The notes beneath the pieces are model-generated. The model was not told where the DNA came from. It searched no databases and worked only from the letters and a program-made list of their open reading frames with translations. DNA of 64,000 bases from Halococcus saccharolyticus DSM 5350. Lineage in GTDB: Archaea > Halobacteriota > Halobacteria > Halobacteriales > Halococcaceae. The translations under genes and the position numbers were made by a program. The DNA lies in the NCBI RefSeq assembly GCF_000336915.1, contig NZ_AOMD01000030.1, positions 509-64,508 on the forward strand. The letters run 5' to 3'. This document shows, piece after piece, positions 33,696 through 43,462 of this stretch. How positions within the stretch are numbered: position 1 is the stretch's first letter; every line of letters begins with the position of its first letter.

Positions 33696-34271
33696 AGATT
33701 ACCACAGTATTGTTGCGGGACCAGTAAGCACTTTCGCGCTATTTTCATCTGTGTCCCCTCTGTAGTCGTAGCAACAATCGTTCTATCGATTGTTTTGATA
33801 CACCAGCGTTTCTTAACCAAATTCGTTCCACCTCATTTTGAGGATACCGTGACAGAGGACGAATCAGAGGCCACCTTTGCCTGATTTCTCTCGCAGTAGA
33901 CTAACATGTGCCCCACAGCCAGGACCTCGAACCTTCTGCTTACTTACTCCTTGGCCCTGTAACGACGGAGTTTTGCTCCTCTGGGATTTGAATATGATCC
34001 CTGTCGGTATCATCCTCTTGTCAACAAAGTCGCTTAGGAGCTGAATACGCGCTTCCTGTAGCAAATGATATTAATCCAAAGCCCAAGTAGTACTACCATA
34101 TATGATAATAGAACGTAGATCAGCCACATAATCGTTCTAGTGGCTGATTCCAAGACATTCTGCAAGATCATAACGACGAGAAGACAGACGATTTGAGCAG
34201 GCTACATAAGGGGAACTGTGGTTCAAGAGTCTGTTTTTAGCTGGCAGTCGCTATTTCGGACATTGCTATCC
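33696..34271. other. AT-rich intergenic stretch within the element
   Basis: No supported gene. A clean hairpin ATCAGCCAC - 12 bases - GTGGCTGAT lies at 34119-34148. A 66-codon minus-strand frame at 33864-34064 lacks protein-like composition. Minus-strand GGTTCGAGGTCC near 33930 resembles a tRNA T arm but has no matching stems. Confidence 0.4.
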
Positions 34272-34415
34272 TTACCATACTTCTCCAATTAGGCGAAATG
34301 GAACTCTGAGGCCTGGCAGTCGTTTGGATTTATCACACTCATATCTCCTGCCTGGGTCTTGGATGACTGCACGGTCGATACGCGTTCTGAGACGACGATC
34401 AATCCAGTAATACAT
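34272..34415 (-). CDS. Possible small basic protein
   Basis: 47 residues: MYYWIDRRLRTRIDRAVIQD, PGRRYECDKSKRLPGLRVPF, RLIGEVW. Highly basic, unlike host proteins. A strong TATA-like run lies 24-35 bases before the ATG, in support of transcription. No family recognised. Confidence 0.4.
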   Translation of the reverse strand: MYYWIDRRLRTRIDRAVIQDPGRRYECDKSKRLPGLRVPFRLIGEVW

Positions 34416-34437
34416 GATCGAAACAGGAATCCGTACA

Positions 34438-34450
34438 CTTTTTTTAAATA
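34438..34450 (-). promoter_or_regulatory. TATA-like promoter of the small basic gene
   Basis: TATTTAAAAAAAG on the minus strand, 24-35 bases upstream of ATG 34415. Confidence 0.4.
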
Positions 34451-34592
34451 CGGTGTTGAGATGGCTACCTAGTTGGATTACCTGGCCTCAAACTTGGCTC
34501 GTGAATATTGCTCAGCGGGTGCATTTTATACACAGAGGTGTACACCAGGGGGTTTTGGCACGAATAAAGCCGATTTTGTCGCACCACAGCAA

Positions 34593-35555
34593 TCAAAACT
34601 GCTGGATCCTGTTGTGGAATACATTGTGGAAACGCTCGCCGTATTCGATATACCAGTCAAAATATTCGCCCCACTTTTCACGATTTTCCAGGTCGCCATC
34701 CCGAGCAATACTAAGATTGCTCCTCATTTTTCCTGTTCGTGTTTCTCGAGGCTCTCCCCATTCGACCTCCCTTCCTAACTCTTGCTCGATCGCTTCTTCT
34801 TCAGACTTCAGTTCCCAGAACGCCTCTTCGTCGTCCTCTATATTGAGATCAAGCCGCAATTCATTTTCTTGTGATAGGACGACAAATGATATATGGAATC
34901 CAGATTTCCCAATCGGGTTCCCGTAGTAGTGGATTGGCTTCGGTTTGCGAGGTCTGAGTATGGTCGACGAGTCATCAATACGGTCACGAAACTGAGTCCA
35001 AAACTCTTCCTGTAGCTCCTTGGTCTCAGTAATTTCCCCCCCAGATCGCTGCGCCTTTCTTTTCCACTCGCTTGGTTTCTCCACTGGATTTAGCCGAATC
35101 GCTGGCTGAGAGTCGCCAATTCTCCACACTTCCAACCGGATTGCAAATAGGTCAACACCTTCACGACTGTTCTGATTTAGCCACTGAATCGCATCTTGAT
35201 GCTCGTCATTGAATGTCGGCGCGATCCAGACGATGATATCGGCATTGACACCTGCGGCATATGCAATCGCCTTGCCGAGGTGATCATGGTCGGACTGATC
35301 TAGCTGATTCTCGATTACCACTTGTCGGCCGTCATCGACCACCTCCGCAAGGATATCGAGGTTGTACCTCCCGACGCTCTTCTCGGTCTCAACGATCTCT
35401 ACATCCAACCCAAGAACGTCCTCGAGGTGAGACGCATCTTCGTTCCGTATGGAATCCGCCAGCCAGGGGGTGAAATTGTGGGCTTCGTGCACCCAGTAGT
35501 CTCGTACGTCTTGAGGTACCAGCTCCTGAAACACAGGCCCCTCTGGTTCTGACAT
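34593..35555 (-). CDS. DUF4268 protein with PD-(D/E)XK nuclease-like domain
   Basis: 320 residues from ATG 35555 (a TTG at 35582 would add nine). The N-terminal domain contains SVGRYNLDILAEVVDDGRQV then VIENQLDQSDHDHLGKAIAY: D..(10)..ExQ followed by a Gln and a helix, the layout of a PD-(D/E)XK nuclease with Gln in place of the Lys. The C-terminal part (about 200-320: FWTQFRDRIDDSSTI; RLDLNIEDDEEAFWEL; WGEYFDWYIEYGERF) matches DUF4268. Proteins of this type are common in restriction and defence neighbourhoods. Convergent geometry with the helicase gene is absent: both are on the minus strand, separated by about 900 bases. Confidence 0.75.
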   Translation of the reverse strand: MSEPEGPVFQELVPQDVRDYWVHEAHNFTPWLADSIRNEDASHLEDVLGLDVEIVETEKSVGRYNLDILAEVVDDGRQVVIENQLDQSDHDHLGKAIAYAAGVNADIIVWIAPTFNDEHQDAIQWLNQNSREGVDLFAIRLEVWRIGDSQPAIRLNPVEKPSEWKRKAQRSGGEITETKELQEEFWTQFRDRIDDSSTILRPRKPKPIHYYGNPIGKSGFHISFVVLSQENELRLDLNIEDDEEAFWELKSEEEAIEQELGREVEWGEPRETRTGKMRSNLSIARDGDLENREKWGEYFDWYIEYGERFHNVFHNRIQQF

Positions 35556-35719
35556 AGCCACAATCTCTTTCGAGAGGGACAAAAACCTCGGGTCGTACTA
35601 TCGCACAACACTTCGTCTAACGAGTCTGGCTAACAGCATCCATTATTCAGGATCCATCTGATGCACTCACCAATGCGAACTTATATCACACCTCTCCTGC
35701 CAGTTTGGGAACTGAAACC

Positions 35720-36775
35720 ATGAGTGAAGACGTTACCGTCATGACCTGGAATCTTCACGGAGAAAACCACCCCTCCAGAAGCACAATACAGGAGCAAATA
35801 GACTTCCTAAAAGAATATCATCAGGATACCGATCTCTTCCTCTTTCAAGCCGTTGACTACACAAAAAAGGACGAGAGCGAAGATTTCAGCCACTTCCAGC
35901 AGATCAAGTCTCATTTCGAAGAACGCGATTACTACACGACCGACAACCGCGACTGGAACCGCCAGTTGCTCAACCTCGACGTACAACCCTACCACAACAT
36001 CAACAGTCCTTTTCGACGCTGCAAAATCACTGCCAGCCGTTGGCCAATAGACAGAGAACCGCTAGATCTGAGAAACAATGGAAACGGAAAACCCAGGCAC
36101 CTAAACTACTTCTACGCCAGTTTCCTCACTGGTCCTTTTGTCGCCAATGTGTATCTTCATAACGAAGAAATCACCGACAACGAAGGCCTTGAAGTCTGGA
36201 ACGCGGGCATTATACATGGCTCAGGTTGGAAAGAAGAGAAAATCAAAGCCCTCGAAACAGTCTACAGCAGGATCTACCTCCAAAACCAGCAGACAGACAA
36301 GAAAATCATCCTCGGCGGTGACTTCAACGCGCCTTGGAAAGAAACGAAAACAGACGAAGGCGTCGAGATTCACCCTCACAGCCCAGATGCAAAACATCTC
36401 AACAAACCCTTCTATGGAAACCCGTATCGTTACCAAGCCGAAAACGGTGGCACCAAACAATTCCCCTTCAACCAGCGCTGGCGGAACGCAGAGAGCTATA
36501 TTTTCGATTCAGAGAAGAGCGATTGGGATATGAAAGACGCATACTGGCACGCTAATGACAGTCTCGAACTGAATAGCACTGAAGACCACACTCACGTGGT
36601 CAACAACGGAAACCCGCCCAACAAACGAATAGATCACCTCCTCGCTGACGACCACTTTAACATCAAGAGCTGCGAGATCCAGAACGGCATTGAGGTAGAA
36701 GCAAACGGGTTCAGCAACGGGAAAACACCAAGCGACCACGCTCCTGTCAAAGCTACCCTAGAAATCGAAGCCTAA
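35720..36775 (+). CDS. Endonuclease/exonuclease/phosphatase (EEP) superfamily protein, atypical
   Basis: 351 residues. EEP motifs in order: VMTWNLHGEN (Asn), FLFQAVDYTKKD where the family has LQEVD, LHNEEI, ILGGDFNAPWKE, KRIDHLLADDH and SDHAPVKATLEI (catalytic His). The metal-binding Glu of the LQE motif is replaced (FQAVD), so activity may be altered or lost, or another Glu may serve. Codons are strikingly A-rich with many Lys and Asn residues, unlike the host, which argues for recent transfer. Divergent from the DUF4268 gene; the 160-base gap would hold both promoters. Confidence 0.8.
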   Translation: MSEDVTVMTWNLHGENHPSRSTIQEQIDFLKEYHQDTDLFLFQAVDYTKKDESEDFSHFQQIKSHFEERDYYTTDNRDWNRQLLNLDVQPYHNINSPFRRCKITASRWPIDREPLDLRNNGNGKPRHLNYFYASFLTGPFVANVYLHNEEITDNEGLEVWNAGIIHGSGWKEEKIKALETVYSRIYLQNQQTDKKIILGGDFNAPWKETKTDEGVEIHPHSPDAKHLNKPFYGNPYRYQAENGGTKQFPFNQRWRNAESYIFDSEKSDWDMKDAYWHANDSLELNSTEDHTHVVNNGNPPNKRIDHLLADDHFNIKSCEIQNGIEVEANGFSNGKTPSDHAPVKATLEIEA

Positions 36776-37108
36776 ACAAGGTTGGAACAGATGTTGTAAT
36801 ACTTAGAACCCCATTCTCGGAGACAGTACATACTCCGTGAACCCTTACTCAATCATACCTTTTGTCGTCATATACAGGACTATCCGATTCTCGAAGAAGT
36901 CGTTGGCATAGCGGAATACTTTAACCGTGACCAGATTCCTCGGGTCAGGGTTGACCTCCAAAGTCGGGACCGGAAACTCGGACCTGATCGGATGGACCAA
37001 CCTGTTCCCTCCCTTCATTTGAGTGAATCTACAGGACATAAGACGACCAGGGGCACCGCGCCAGGACTCCCTGAGTTTTAATTACCTTACCTGCTTGCGG
37101 TGCTATAG
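36776..37108. other. Intergenic stretch before hsdM with ambiguous open frames
   Basis: A plus-strand frame of about 80 codons without ATG/GTG start (YPILEEVVGIAEYFNRDQIP and onwards to 37080) looks protein-like and could be a gene remnant. A 64-codon minus frame with ATG (36845-37039) overlaps it. They cannot both be real and neither is supported by a family. Confidence 0.3.
37076..37084 (+). promoter_or_regulatory. TATA box of the type I restriction operon
   Basis: TTTTAATTA centred about 29 bases before the hsdM ATG at 37109; the three hsd genes overlap and probably share it. Confidence 0.65.
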
Positions 37109-39100
37109 ATGGTGGACAACTTTGGCGAGAAGGTCGATTTCATCTGGTCAGTTGCTGACCTCCTCCGTGGCGACTATAAGCAGTCGGAGTATCAACGGGT
37201 AATTCTACCTCTAACCGTTCTTCGACGACTCGACTGTGTTACGGCACCAACAAAGGATGCAGTTATTCAGAAGGCAGAGGAACTTAACGAACAAGGGGTG
37301 GAGAACGTTGACCCTGTCTTGCAGAACATTTCTGCTTCACCAGTTTATAACACCAGCGAATACACCTTCGAGACGCTGACGAACGATCCCGAGCACCTCT
37401 CCGAAAACCTCCAGCACTATATCCAGCAATACGATCCCGACACGCGCGAGATATTGGAGAAGTTCGAGTTTGACCATCAAATAGAGCGACTTGACGAGGC
37501 AGACCTCCTCTACAGGGTAGTCACTTCCTTTGCTGAAATCGATCTTCACCCAGATACCGTCCCGAACGAAGAGATGGGGTACATCTACGAGGAGCTTGTC
37601 CGCAAATTCTCAGAACTCTCGAACGAAACTGCTGGTGAACACTTCACGCCACGGGAGGTTATCGAGCTCATGGTCAACCTTCTATTTACTGAAGACGACG
37701 ATGTACTCACTCAGCCTGGTATTATTCGCACTCTATACGACCCTGCCTGTGGCACAGGTGGGATGTTGAGCGTCGCTGAAGAGCATCTTAACGATCTCAA
37801 TGAGGATGCCGATCTCAGACTGTTTGGGCAGGAGTTGAATCCCGAGTCGTACGCGGTTTGCAACTCTGATATGCTACTGAGGGGGCATGACCCCGACAAC
37901 ATTGTCTACGGGAACTCGTTTACTGGGGACGGCTTCTCAGGTGACACGTTCGATTACATGCTATCGAACCCACCCTTTGGCGTCTCTTGGAAGAAGGTCA
38001 AAGAGCAGATCGAACGCGAACACGAAGAACAGGGGTTCGACGGGCGCTTCGGTGCCGGAACCCCTCGCATTAGTGATGGCTCTATGCTGTTTCTTCAGCA
38101 CATGGTGAGCAAGATGAAACCGGTCTCTGAGGGGGGTTCTCGACTGGGAATTGTGTTCAATGGTTCTCCTTTGTTTAACGGTGGACCGAATAGCGGTGAA
38201 TCTGCTATCCGTCGATGGATTATTGAAAACGACTGGTTAGAAGCTATTGTTGGTCTGCCTGAGAATCTATTCTACAACACCGGGATTCGGACATACATCT
38301 GGGTTCTCACGAATCGCAAGCCAGAGGAACGGGAAGGAAAAGTCCAGCTCATCGACGCACGCGACCTTTACGAAGAAATGGACGAAAGTCTCGGCGACAA
38401 GCGCCACTATCTTACCGGAGATCACATTGACGAGATCGCCAGTCTATTCGGTGACTTAGAGGCTAACGGTCGCTCAAAGATCGTAGACAACGAGGACTTT
38501 GGATACAGACGCATCGTCATTGACCAACCACTCCGACTGAGCTTCCAGGCAACCCAGGAACGGATTGACTCTCTTGACGACGAACGTGCGTTTACCAATC
38601 GCGACGAAGAAATTCAGGCACAGGTCAAAGAGACGCTTTCTAGTATGGATTCGGAGAAGGTATGGATGGATCGAGACGGGTTCATCGACGAGGTTGAGCT
38701 GCAGTTGAATATGGCTGGCCTCGATTTGCGAAATAGTGTCTACAACGCTATCGAGCGGGCGCTTGGGGAACAGAACCCAGATGCCGAGATTTGCCGAAAA
38801 TCAAACGGTGATCCTGAACACGATACTGATCGACGTGAGAAAGAACGTGTACCACTCGGGACCGATCCATACGAATATTTCGAGCGTGAAGTCGCCCCGT
38901 ACTTAGAGAACGCGTGGATCAACGAGAGCAGCAAGTACCACGACGACCAGGACGGCGAATTGGGAACTGTTGGGTACGAAATCAACTTCAATCGGTACTT
39001 CTACGAGTACGAACCGCCGCGGTCGCTGGACGAGATCGACGCAGATATTCGGGAGTTAGAGGGTGAGATCAGCGAGATGCTGGGAGAGATTTCGAGATGA
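37109..39100 (+). CDS. hsdM: Type I restriction-modification methyltransferase subunit HsdM
   Basis: 663 residues, N6-adenine methyltransferase. The N-terminal helical domain (FIWSVADLLRGDYKQSEYQR; VLRRLDC) is followed by the FTPREVIELMVNLLF entry, SAM motif I DPACGTGGMLSVAEEHL and the catalytic motif IV NPPFGVSW (in DYMLSNPPFGVSWKKV). A late region YRRIVIDQPLRLSFQAT and C-terminal helices interact with HsdS. Longer than classical HsdM (about 520) by a C-terminal extension. Its stop overlaps the hsdS start (ATGA). Confidence 0.95.
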   Translation: MVDNFGEKVDFIWSVADLLRGDYKQSEYQRVILPLTVLRRLDCVTAPTKDAVIQKAEELNEQGVENVDPVLQNISASPVYNTSEYTFETLTNDPEHLSENLQHYIQQYDPDTREILEKFEFDHQIERLDEADLLYRVVTSFAEIDLHPDTVPNEEMGYIYEELVRKFSELSNETAGEHFTPREVIELMVNLLFTEDDDVLTQPGIIRTLYDPACGTGGMLSVAEEHLNDLNEDADLRLFGQELNPESYAVCNSDMLLRGHDPDNIVYGNSFTGDGFSGDTFDYMLSNPPFGVSWKKVKEQIEREHEEQGFDGRFGAGTPRISDGSMLFLQHMVSKMKPVSEGGSRLGIVFNGSPLFNGGPNSGESAIRRWIIENDWLEAIVGLPENLFYNTGIRTYIWVLTNRKPEEREGKVQLIDARDLYEEMDESLGDKRHYLTGDHIDEIASLFGDLEANGRSKIVDNEDFGYRRIVIDQPLRLSFQATQERIDSLDDERAFTNRDEEIQAQVKETLSSMDSEKVWMDRDGFIDEVELQLNMAGLDLRNSVYNAIERALGEQNPDAEICRKSNGDPEHDTDRREKERVPLGTDPYEYFEREVAPYLENAWINESSKYHDDQDGELGTVGYEINFNRYFYEYEPPRSLDEIDADIRELEGEISEMLGEISR

Positions 39101-40428
39101 CCCAGGATCGGTTGGCGTTCGCCGAGGACGATCCGAGCCAGTCCGAAACGGTCCGGCTGAAACATCTCGCACGCATCAACCCATCGAAGTCGGAGATCGA
39201 CGATGTGCCACCCGACACGACGGTATCGTTCGTCCCGCTGGAAGGGTTCGGCACGAGTGGAGCTATCGAATCATCCGAGGAAAAGCCGCTTGCGGAGGTC
39301 TACGATGGATACACCTACTTTCGAGAAAGCGACATAGCGATAGCGAAGATCACGCCGTCGTTCGAGAACGGCAAAGGAGCCATCTGCAAAGGGCTGGAGA
39401 ATGGGATCGGTTTCGGAACGACGGAACTCCACATTCTGCGCCCGCGTGAGAACACGGACACGGGATTTCTGTGGTACGTCCTGCGCGCAAAGCCGTTCAT
39501 GGACGAGGCGGAAACGTCCATGCGGGGTGTCGCTGGCCAGAAGCGACTCAAATCGGAGTTCGTCGAAACATACCGCGTTCCGGAACTCCCGTTAGACGAG
39601 CAACGAGATGTTGCTGATTTTCTCGACCGCCGCACTGCCCGCATCGACGCGCTCGTAGCGAAACAGAAACGTCTCCTCGATTTGCTCGACGAGAAACGGC
39701 AGGCGTTCGTCACTCGGACCATAACAGCAGGTCTCGACTTTACGGTAGCGAAAAAGAGCACGGAGATTGGATGGTTTGACGAAATTCCTGCGCACTGGGA
39801 CACAACCCGTGTTCGATTCGTTGCGCGTTTGGAATCCGGCCATACACCGAGCAAGTCGAACGAAGAATACTGGACTGATACGGATGTCCCGTGGGTTTCC
39901 CTCGCAGATTCGGGACGACTGCGTAAAAATGACCGTATAACCGAGACGGAGCACTACACGAACCAGAAGGGTTTGAACAACTCTTCAGCGCATATTCTCC
40001 CCACAGGGACGGTCGTCTTCACACGAGACGCGACGGTTGGACTCTGCGCCATTTTGGATCGTCCTATGGCAGTCGCACAGCATCTTGTGGGATGGGTCTG
40101 TGGATCCAAAATACTGCCAGAATACCTACTCAACGTGTTTGAATCGATGGACCAGGAATTCGATTTGCTCACTCGTGGCTCTACCATTTCGACCATTGGG
40201 ATGCCCGACATCCGCTCGTTGAAGACTCCACTCCCTCCCGTGGAGGAACAACGCGAGATCGTCGAGCACATCCAAAATGAGACGGAACAACTCTCGAACC
40301 TCATCGACAACGTAGAGGAGGCAATCGACCTCCTCGAAGAGAAACGCCAGGCGCTCATCACGGCCGCGGTCACGGGCCAGATTGATGTTACCGAGGCCCG
40401 TGGTGAAACCCACGCCACTCACAGATGA
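39097..40428 (+). CDS. hsdS: Type I restriction specificity subunit HsdS
   Basis: 443 residues with two target-recognition domains, each followed by a conserved helix: LPLDEQRDVADFLDRRTARI then VAKQKRLLDLLDEKRQAFV (about 165-210), and PPVEEQREIVEHIQNETEQL then VEEAIDLLEEKRQALITA (about 380-430). The first TRD spans about 20-160, the second (HWDTTRVRFVARLESGHTPS onward) about 230-375. The two halves read a bipartite site; the sequence cannot be predicted from here. Overlaps both neighbours by four bases, giving a tightly coupled operon. Confidence 0.95.
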   Translation: MTQDRLAFAEDDPSQSETVRLKHLARINPSKSEIDDVPPDTTVSFVPLEGFGTSGAIESSEEKPLAEVYDGYTYFRESDIAIAKITPSFENGKGAICKGLENGIGFGTTELHILRPRENTDTGFLWYVLRAKPFMDEAETSMRGVAGQKRLKSEFVETYRVPELPLDEQRDVADFLDRRTARIDALVAKQKRLLDLLDEKRQAFVTRTITAGLDFTVAKKSTEIGWFDEIPAHWDTTRVRFVARLESGHTPSKSNEEYWTDTDVPWVSLADSGRLRKNDRITETEHYTNQKGLNNSSAHILPTGTVVFTRDATVGLCAILDRPMAVAQHLVGWVCGSKILPEYLLNVFESMDQEFDLLTRGSTISTIGMPDIRSLKTPLPPVEEQREIVEHIQNETEQLSNLIDNVEEAIDLLEEKRQALITAAVTGQIDVTEARGETHATHR

Positions 40429-43397
40429 GCAAAATCTACGACGAGGAGTCCTTCGGGGACGCCATCGAAGCCCACCTCTGCGAGCACGGCGGCTACACGA
40501 CGCTGTCGAGCGACGATTTCGATACTGAGCGCGGGTTCTTCCCGGATACCGTCGTCTCGTTCGTTAAGGAAACCCAACCTGGGAAGTGGTCCGAGCTCGA
40601 AACTCGGCTTGGGGACGACCCACGTGATGAATTTCTCACACAACTCGACAGTGCACTCGATCGGCTTGACCAAGGAACCCTCGAAGTGCTTCGGCATGGA
40701 TTCAAGATCGCTGGCGTTCGTATCCAATTTGCTTACTTCCAGCCCGAAACGGGGTACAATCCCGATTTGCGGGAGAAGTACCAGGGAAATCGGCTCACCG
40801 TCACGAGAGAACTTTACTACTCTACATCCCACCCAAATCGAAGCCTCGATCTTTGTCTGTCGATAAATGGGCTACCTGTCGCCACTGTCGAGTTGAAGAA
40901 CCCGTGGACAGACCAGACTATTGAGGACGCGAAGACCCAGTACAAGAAGACCCGAGATCCATCACAACCTGTCCTCAAGTTTAAGCGAGGTGCAATTGTT
41001 CATTTTGCACTCGACCAGAACCAAGTCGCCTACACCACTCGACTCGAGGGTTCTGATACCCACTTTTTGCCATTTAACCGGGGACACAATCGTGGAGCAG
41101 GCAACCCACCGGTCGATCATGGCCACCGTACAAATTATCTCTGGGAGGATATCTGGTCCAGAGACAGTTGGCTCGATATCATTCGACGGTATGTTCATCT
41201 CGATACTGAGGAGATCCGTCAAGATGGCATCGTAGTGGATACGAAGGAGACAATGATTTTCCCGCGGTATCATCAATTAGAGTGCGTCCGTAACCTCATT
41301 GAGGCATCTCAGAATAACGGTCCAGGCGAGGACTATCTCGTTCAGCACTCAACTGGCAGTGGAAAAAGCAAATCTATCGGATGGCTCGCCCATCGTTTTG
41401 TCTCCCTCCATAACGCAGACGAGGAGCCCGTTTACGATTCCGTCGTTGTCGTCACAGACCGGACTGTTCTTGATGACCAGCTCCAAGACACGATTTACGA
41501 TATCGACCACGAACATGGAGTGGTCCACGGTGTAGAGGGCGAGAATCGGTCCAAATCCGCCGAACTTGCCGAGTATCTGGAGAAAGGGAAAGATATCATC
41601 ATCACCACGCTCCAGACCTTCCCATACGTCATTGAGCACGCTGCCTCGCTTCCCGAACGGGATTACGCTGTTATCGTTGACGAGGCTCACAGTAGTCAGA
41701 CGGGAGAAATGGCAAAGGAGATGAAAGAGATTCTCTCGGGCGCTGAGATCGAGGAAAACGACGATTGGGAAACGCTTCTCGCTAAAAGTGCTGAGGCTCG
41801 TGGCAAGCAAGACAACCTCTCGTTCTTTGCTTTTACAGCCACTCCCAAAGGCAAGACGTTGGAAACATTCGGTACAGTACCGGAGGATAGCGAAAATCCT
41901 GAGCCATTTCATGTATATTCAATGCGGCAGGCAATTGAGGAGGGATTCATTCTCGATGTTCTCCAGAACTATACCACCTACAATACGTACTACAATCTCG
42001 TCCAGCAGGCTGATGAAGATCCTCGTCTTCCAGAAAGCGAAGCAAAAGGAGCAATCTCCCGCTTCCTAAAACTCCATCCTCACAATATCAGCCAAAAGGT
42101 GGAGATCATCGTCGAACACTATCGCGAACACACCCAACACAAGATTGGGGGTCGGGCGAAAGCTATGATCGTCACCGACTCTCGAAAGGCTGCTGTCCGC
42201 TACAAGCGAAAAATCGACGAGTATCTCTCAGAACAAGACTACGATCTGAAGGCGTTGGTTGCATTCAGTGGTACTGTCGAGGAGGAGGGCGTCGAATACA
42301 CTGAAACGGGGATGAATGGCATCCAACAGTCAGAACTCCCCCGCAAATTCTCTAGCTCGGAGTATCAGGTTCTCGTCGTCGCCGAAAAGTACCAAACGGG
42401 GTTCGATGAACCGCTCCTTCACACAATGTATGTCGATAAGAAACTCTCCGGAGTCCAGGCTGTTCAAACCCTTTCACGACTAAATAGGACCGCTCCTGGA
42501 AAGGAAGATACCTTTGTTCTCGACTTCGTTAACGACCGAGACCAGATTCAGGAAGCCTTCCAACCTTTCTATGAGCAAACAACTGTTGAAGAAACCACTG
42601 ACCCGCAGCACATCTACCAATTAGAGTCCGAACTGAGGGCGTTTCCGGTGTTTACCGATGAGGAAGTCGACCAGTTCGCGAAGGCATTCTTTAGTCCACA
42701 GAATACAGCTACTGAGCAGGCACATGCCAAACTCTCGCAACACACTCAAAACGCCCGTGATCAGTTCATAACGCTCCCTGTAGAACGACAGGACGAATTT
42801 CGCTCAAAGCTCAAAGCATTCATTCGCTTATACAAATTCCAGTCGCAGATCGTCAGTTACTCCGATACCGAACTTGAGAAGCTCTATACATTTGGTCGCT
42901 TCCTCTACAAAGAACTTCCACGAGATCCACAAGATGCCAGTGTCGAGTTTGAAGATGAGCTCGCCCTCCGTTACTACCGGATCGAGAAAGAGTCAGAGGG
43001 GGACATTCGACTTGATCAATCTGCTGGCGAGGTATCGGTGCCAACTGAAACCGGAACTCGATCACAAGAAGAAGACGAGATCGAACTCTCAAAGCTAGTT
43101 GAGCGGATCAACGAACAATTAGGTACGGATTTCACTGGCGCAGATGAGTTGTTCCTCCAACAGGTGAAGGAGGATGCACTTGATGATGAGAATCTGCAGC
43201 AATCGGCACGGGCGAACACAAAAAGTAACTTTTCCTATGCCTTCGACGAGAAGCTCACCGAGATGTTCATCGATCGAATGGAACAGAATGAGGACCTCTT
43301 TGCCAAGTATATCGACGATGACGAATTCCAAACACTGGTAACGGACTTACTTCGGGACGAAGTATATGAAGCGAGTCAAGAAACTGCTGAATCGTAG
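40425..43397 (+). CDS. hsdR: Type I restriction endonuclease/translocase subunit HsdR
   Basis: 990 residues. N-terminal PD-(D/E)XK nuclease with SLDLCLSINGLPVATVELKN (ExK = ELK). The SF2 motor follows: Walker A STGSGKSKSIGWLAHR, motif Ia VVVTDRTVLDDQL, DEAH box VIVDEAHSSQTGEM, motif III FFAFTATPKGKTLETFG, motif V/VI VVAEKYQTGFDEPLLHTMYV and QAVQTLSRLNRTAPGK. The C-terminal helical region binds the methylase core. All motifs are intact, so cleavage of unmodified DNA by translocation is expected. Confidence 0.95.
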   Translation: MSKIYDEESFGDAIEAHLCEHGGYTTLSSDDFDTERGFFPDTVVSFVKETQPGKWSELETRLGDDPRDEFLTQLDSALDRLDQGTLEVLRHGFKIAGVRIQFAYFQPETGYNPDLREKYQGNRLTVTRELYYSTSHPNRSLDLCLSINGLPVATVELKNPWTDQTIEDAKTQYKKTRDPSQPVLKFKRGAIVHFALDQNQVAYTTRLEGSDTHFLPFNRGHNRGAGNPPVDHGHRTNYLWEDIWSRDSWLDIIRRYVHLDTEEIRQDGIVVDTKETMIFPRYHQLECVRNLIEASQNNGPGEDYLVQHSTGSGKSKSIGWLAHRFVSLHNADEEPVYDSVVVVTDRTVLDDQLQDTIYDIDHEHGVVHGVEGENRSKSAELAEYLEKGKDIIITTLQTFPYVIEHAASLPERDYAVIVDEAHSSQTGEMAKEMKEILSGAEIEENDDWETLLAKSAEARGKQDNLSFFAFTATPKGKTLETFGTVPEDSENPEPFHVYSMRQAIEEGFILDVLQNYTTYNTYYNLVQQADEDPRLPESEAKGAISRFLKLHPHNISQKVEIIVEHYREHTQHKIGGRAKAMIVTDSRKAAVRYKRKIDEYLSEQDYDLKALVAFSGTVEEEGVEYTETGMNGIQQSELPRKFSSSEYQVLVVAEKYQTGFDEPLLHTMYVDKKLSGVQAVQTLSRLNRTAPGKEDTFVLDFVNDRDQIQEAFQPFYEQTTVEETTDPQHIYQLESELRAFPVFTDEEVDQFAKAFFSPQNTATEQAHAKLSQHTQNARDQFITLPVERQDEFRSKLKAFIRLYKFQSQIVSYSDTELEKLYTFGRFLYKELPRDPQDASVEFEDELALRYYRIEKESEGDIRLDQSAGEVSVPTETGTRSQEEDEIELSKLVERINEQLGTDFTGADELFLQQVKEDALDDENLQQSARANTKSNFSYAFDEKLTEMFIDRMEQNEDLFAKYIDDDEFQTLVTDLLRDEVYEASQETAES

Positions 43398-43429
43398 CCG
43401 GAATTTTTGCTGTGCTTTCATCGACGATG

Positions 43430-43436
43430 ATTTAAT
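43430..43436 (+). promoter_or_regulatory. TATA box of the gene after hsdR
   Basis: TTTAATA about 29 bases before ATG 43463, suggesting that the gene after hsdR has its own leaderless transcript. Confidence 0.5.
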
Positions 43437-43462
43437 AGGATTTCGCACACGACCATGAGTAC

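Noticed and set aside
33890-34030. tRNA remnant (GGTTCGAGGTCC and ATTCAAATCCC on the minus strand)
   Set aside because: T-loop-like strings are present but neither T stem nor acceptor pairs, and there is no anticodon arm.
36845-37039. 64-residue minus-strand gene before hsdM
   Set aside because: It overlaps an equally plausible start-less plus frame and no family or promoter supports it.
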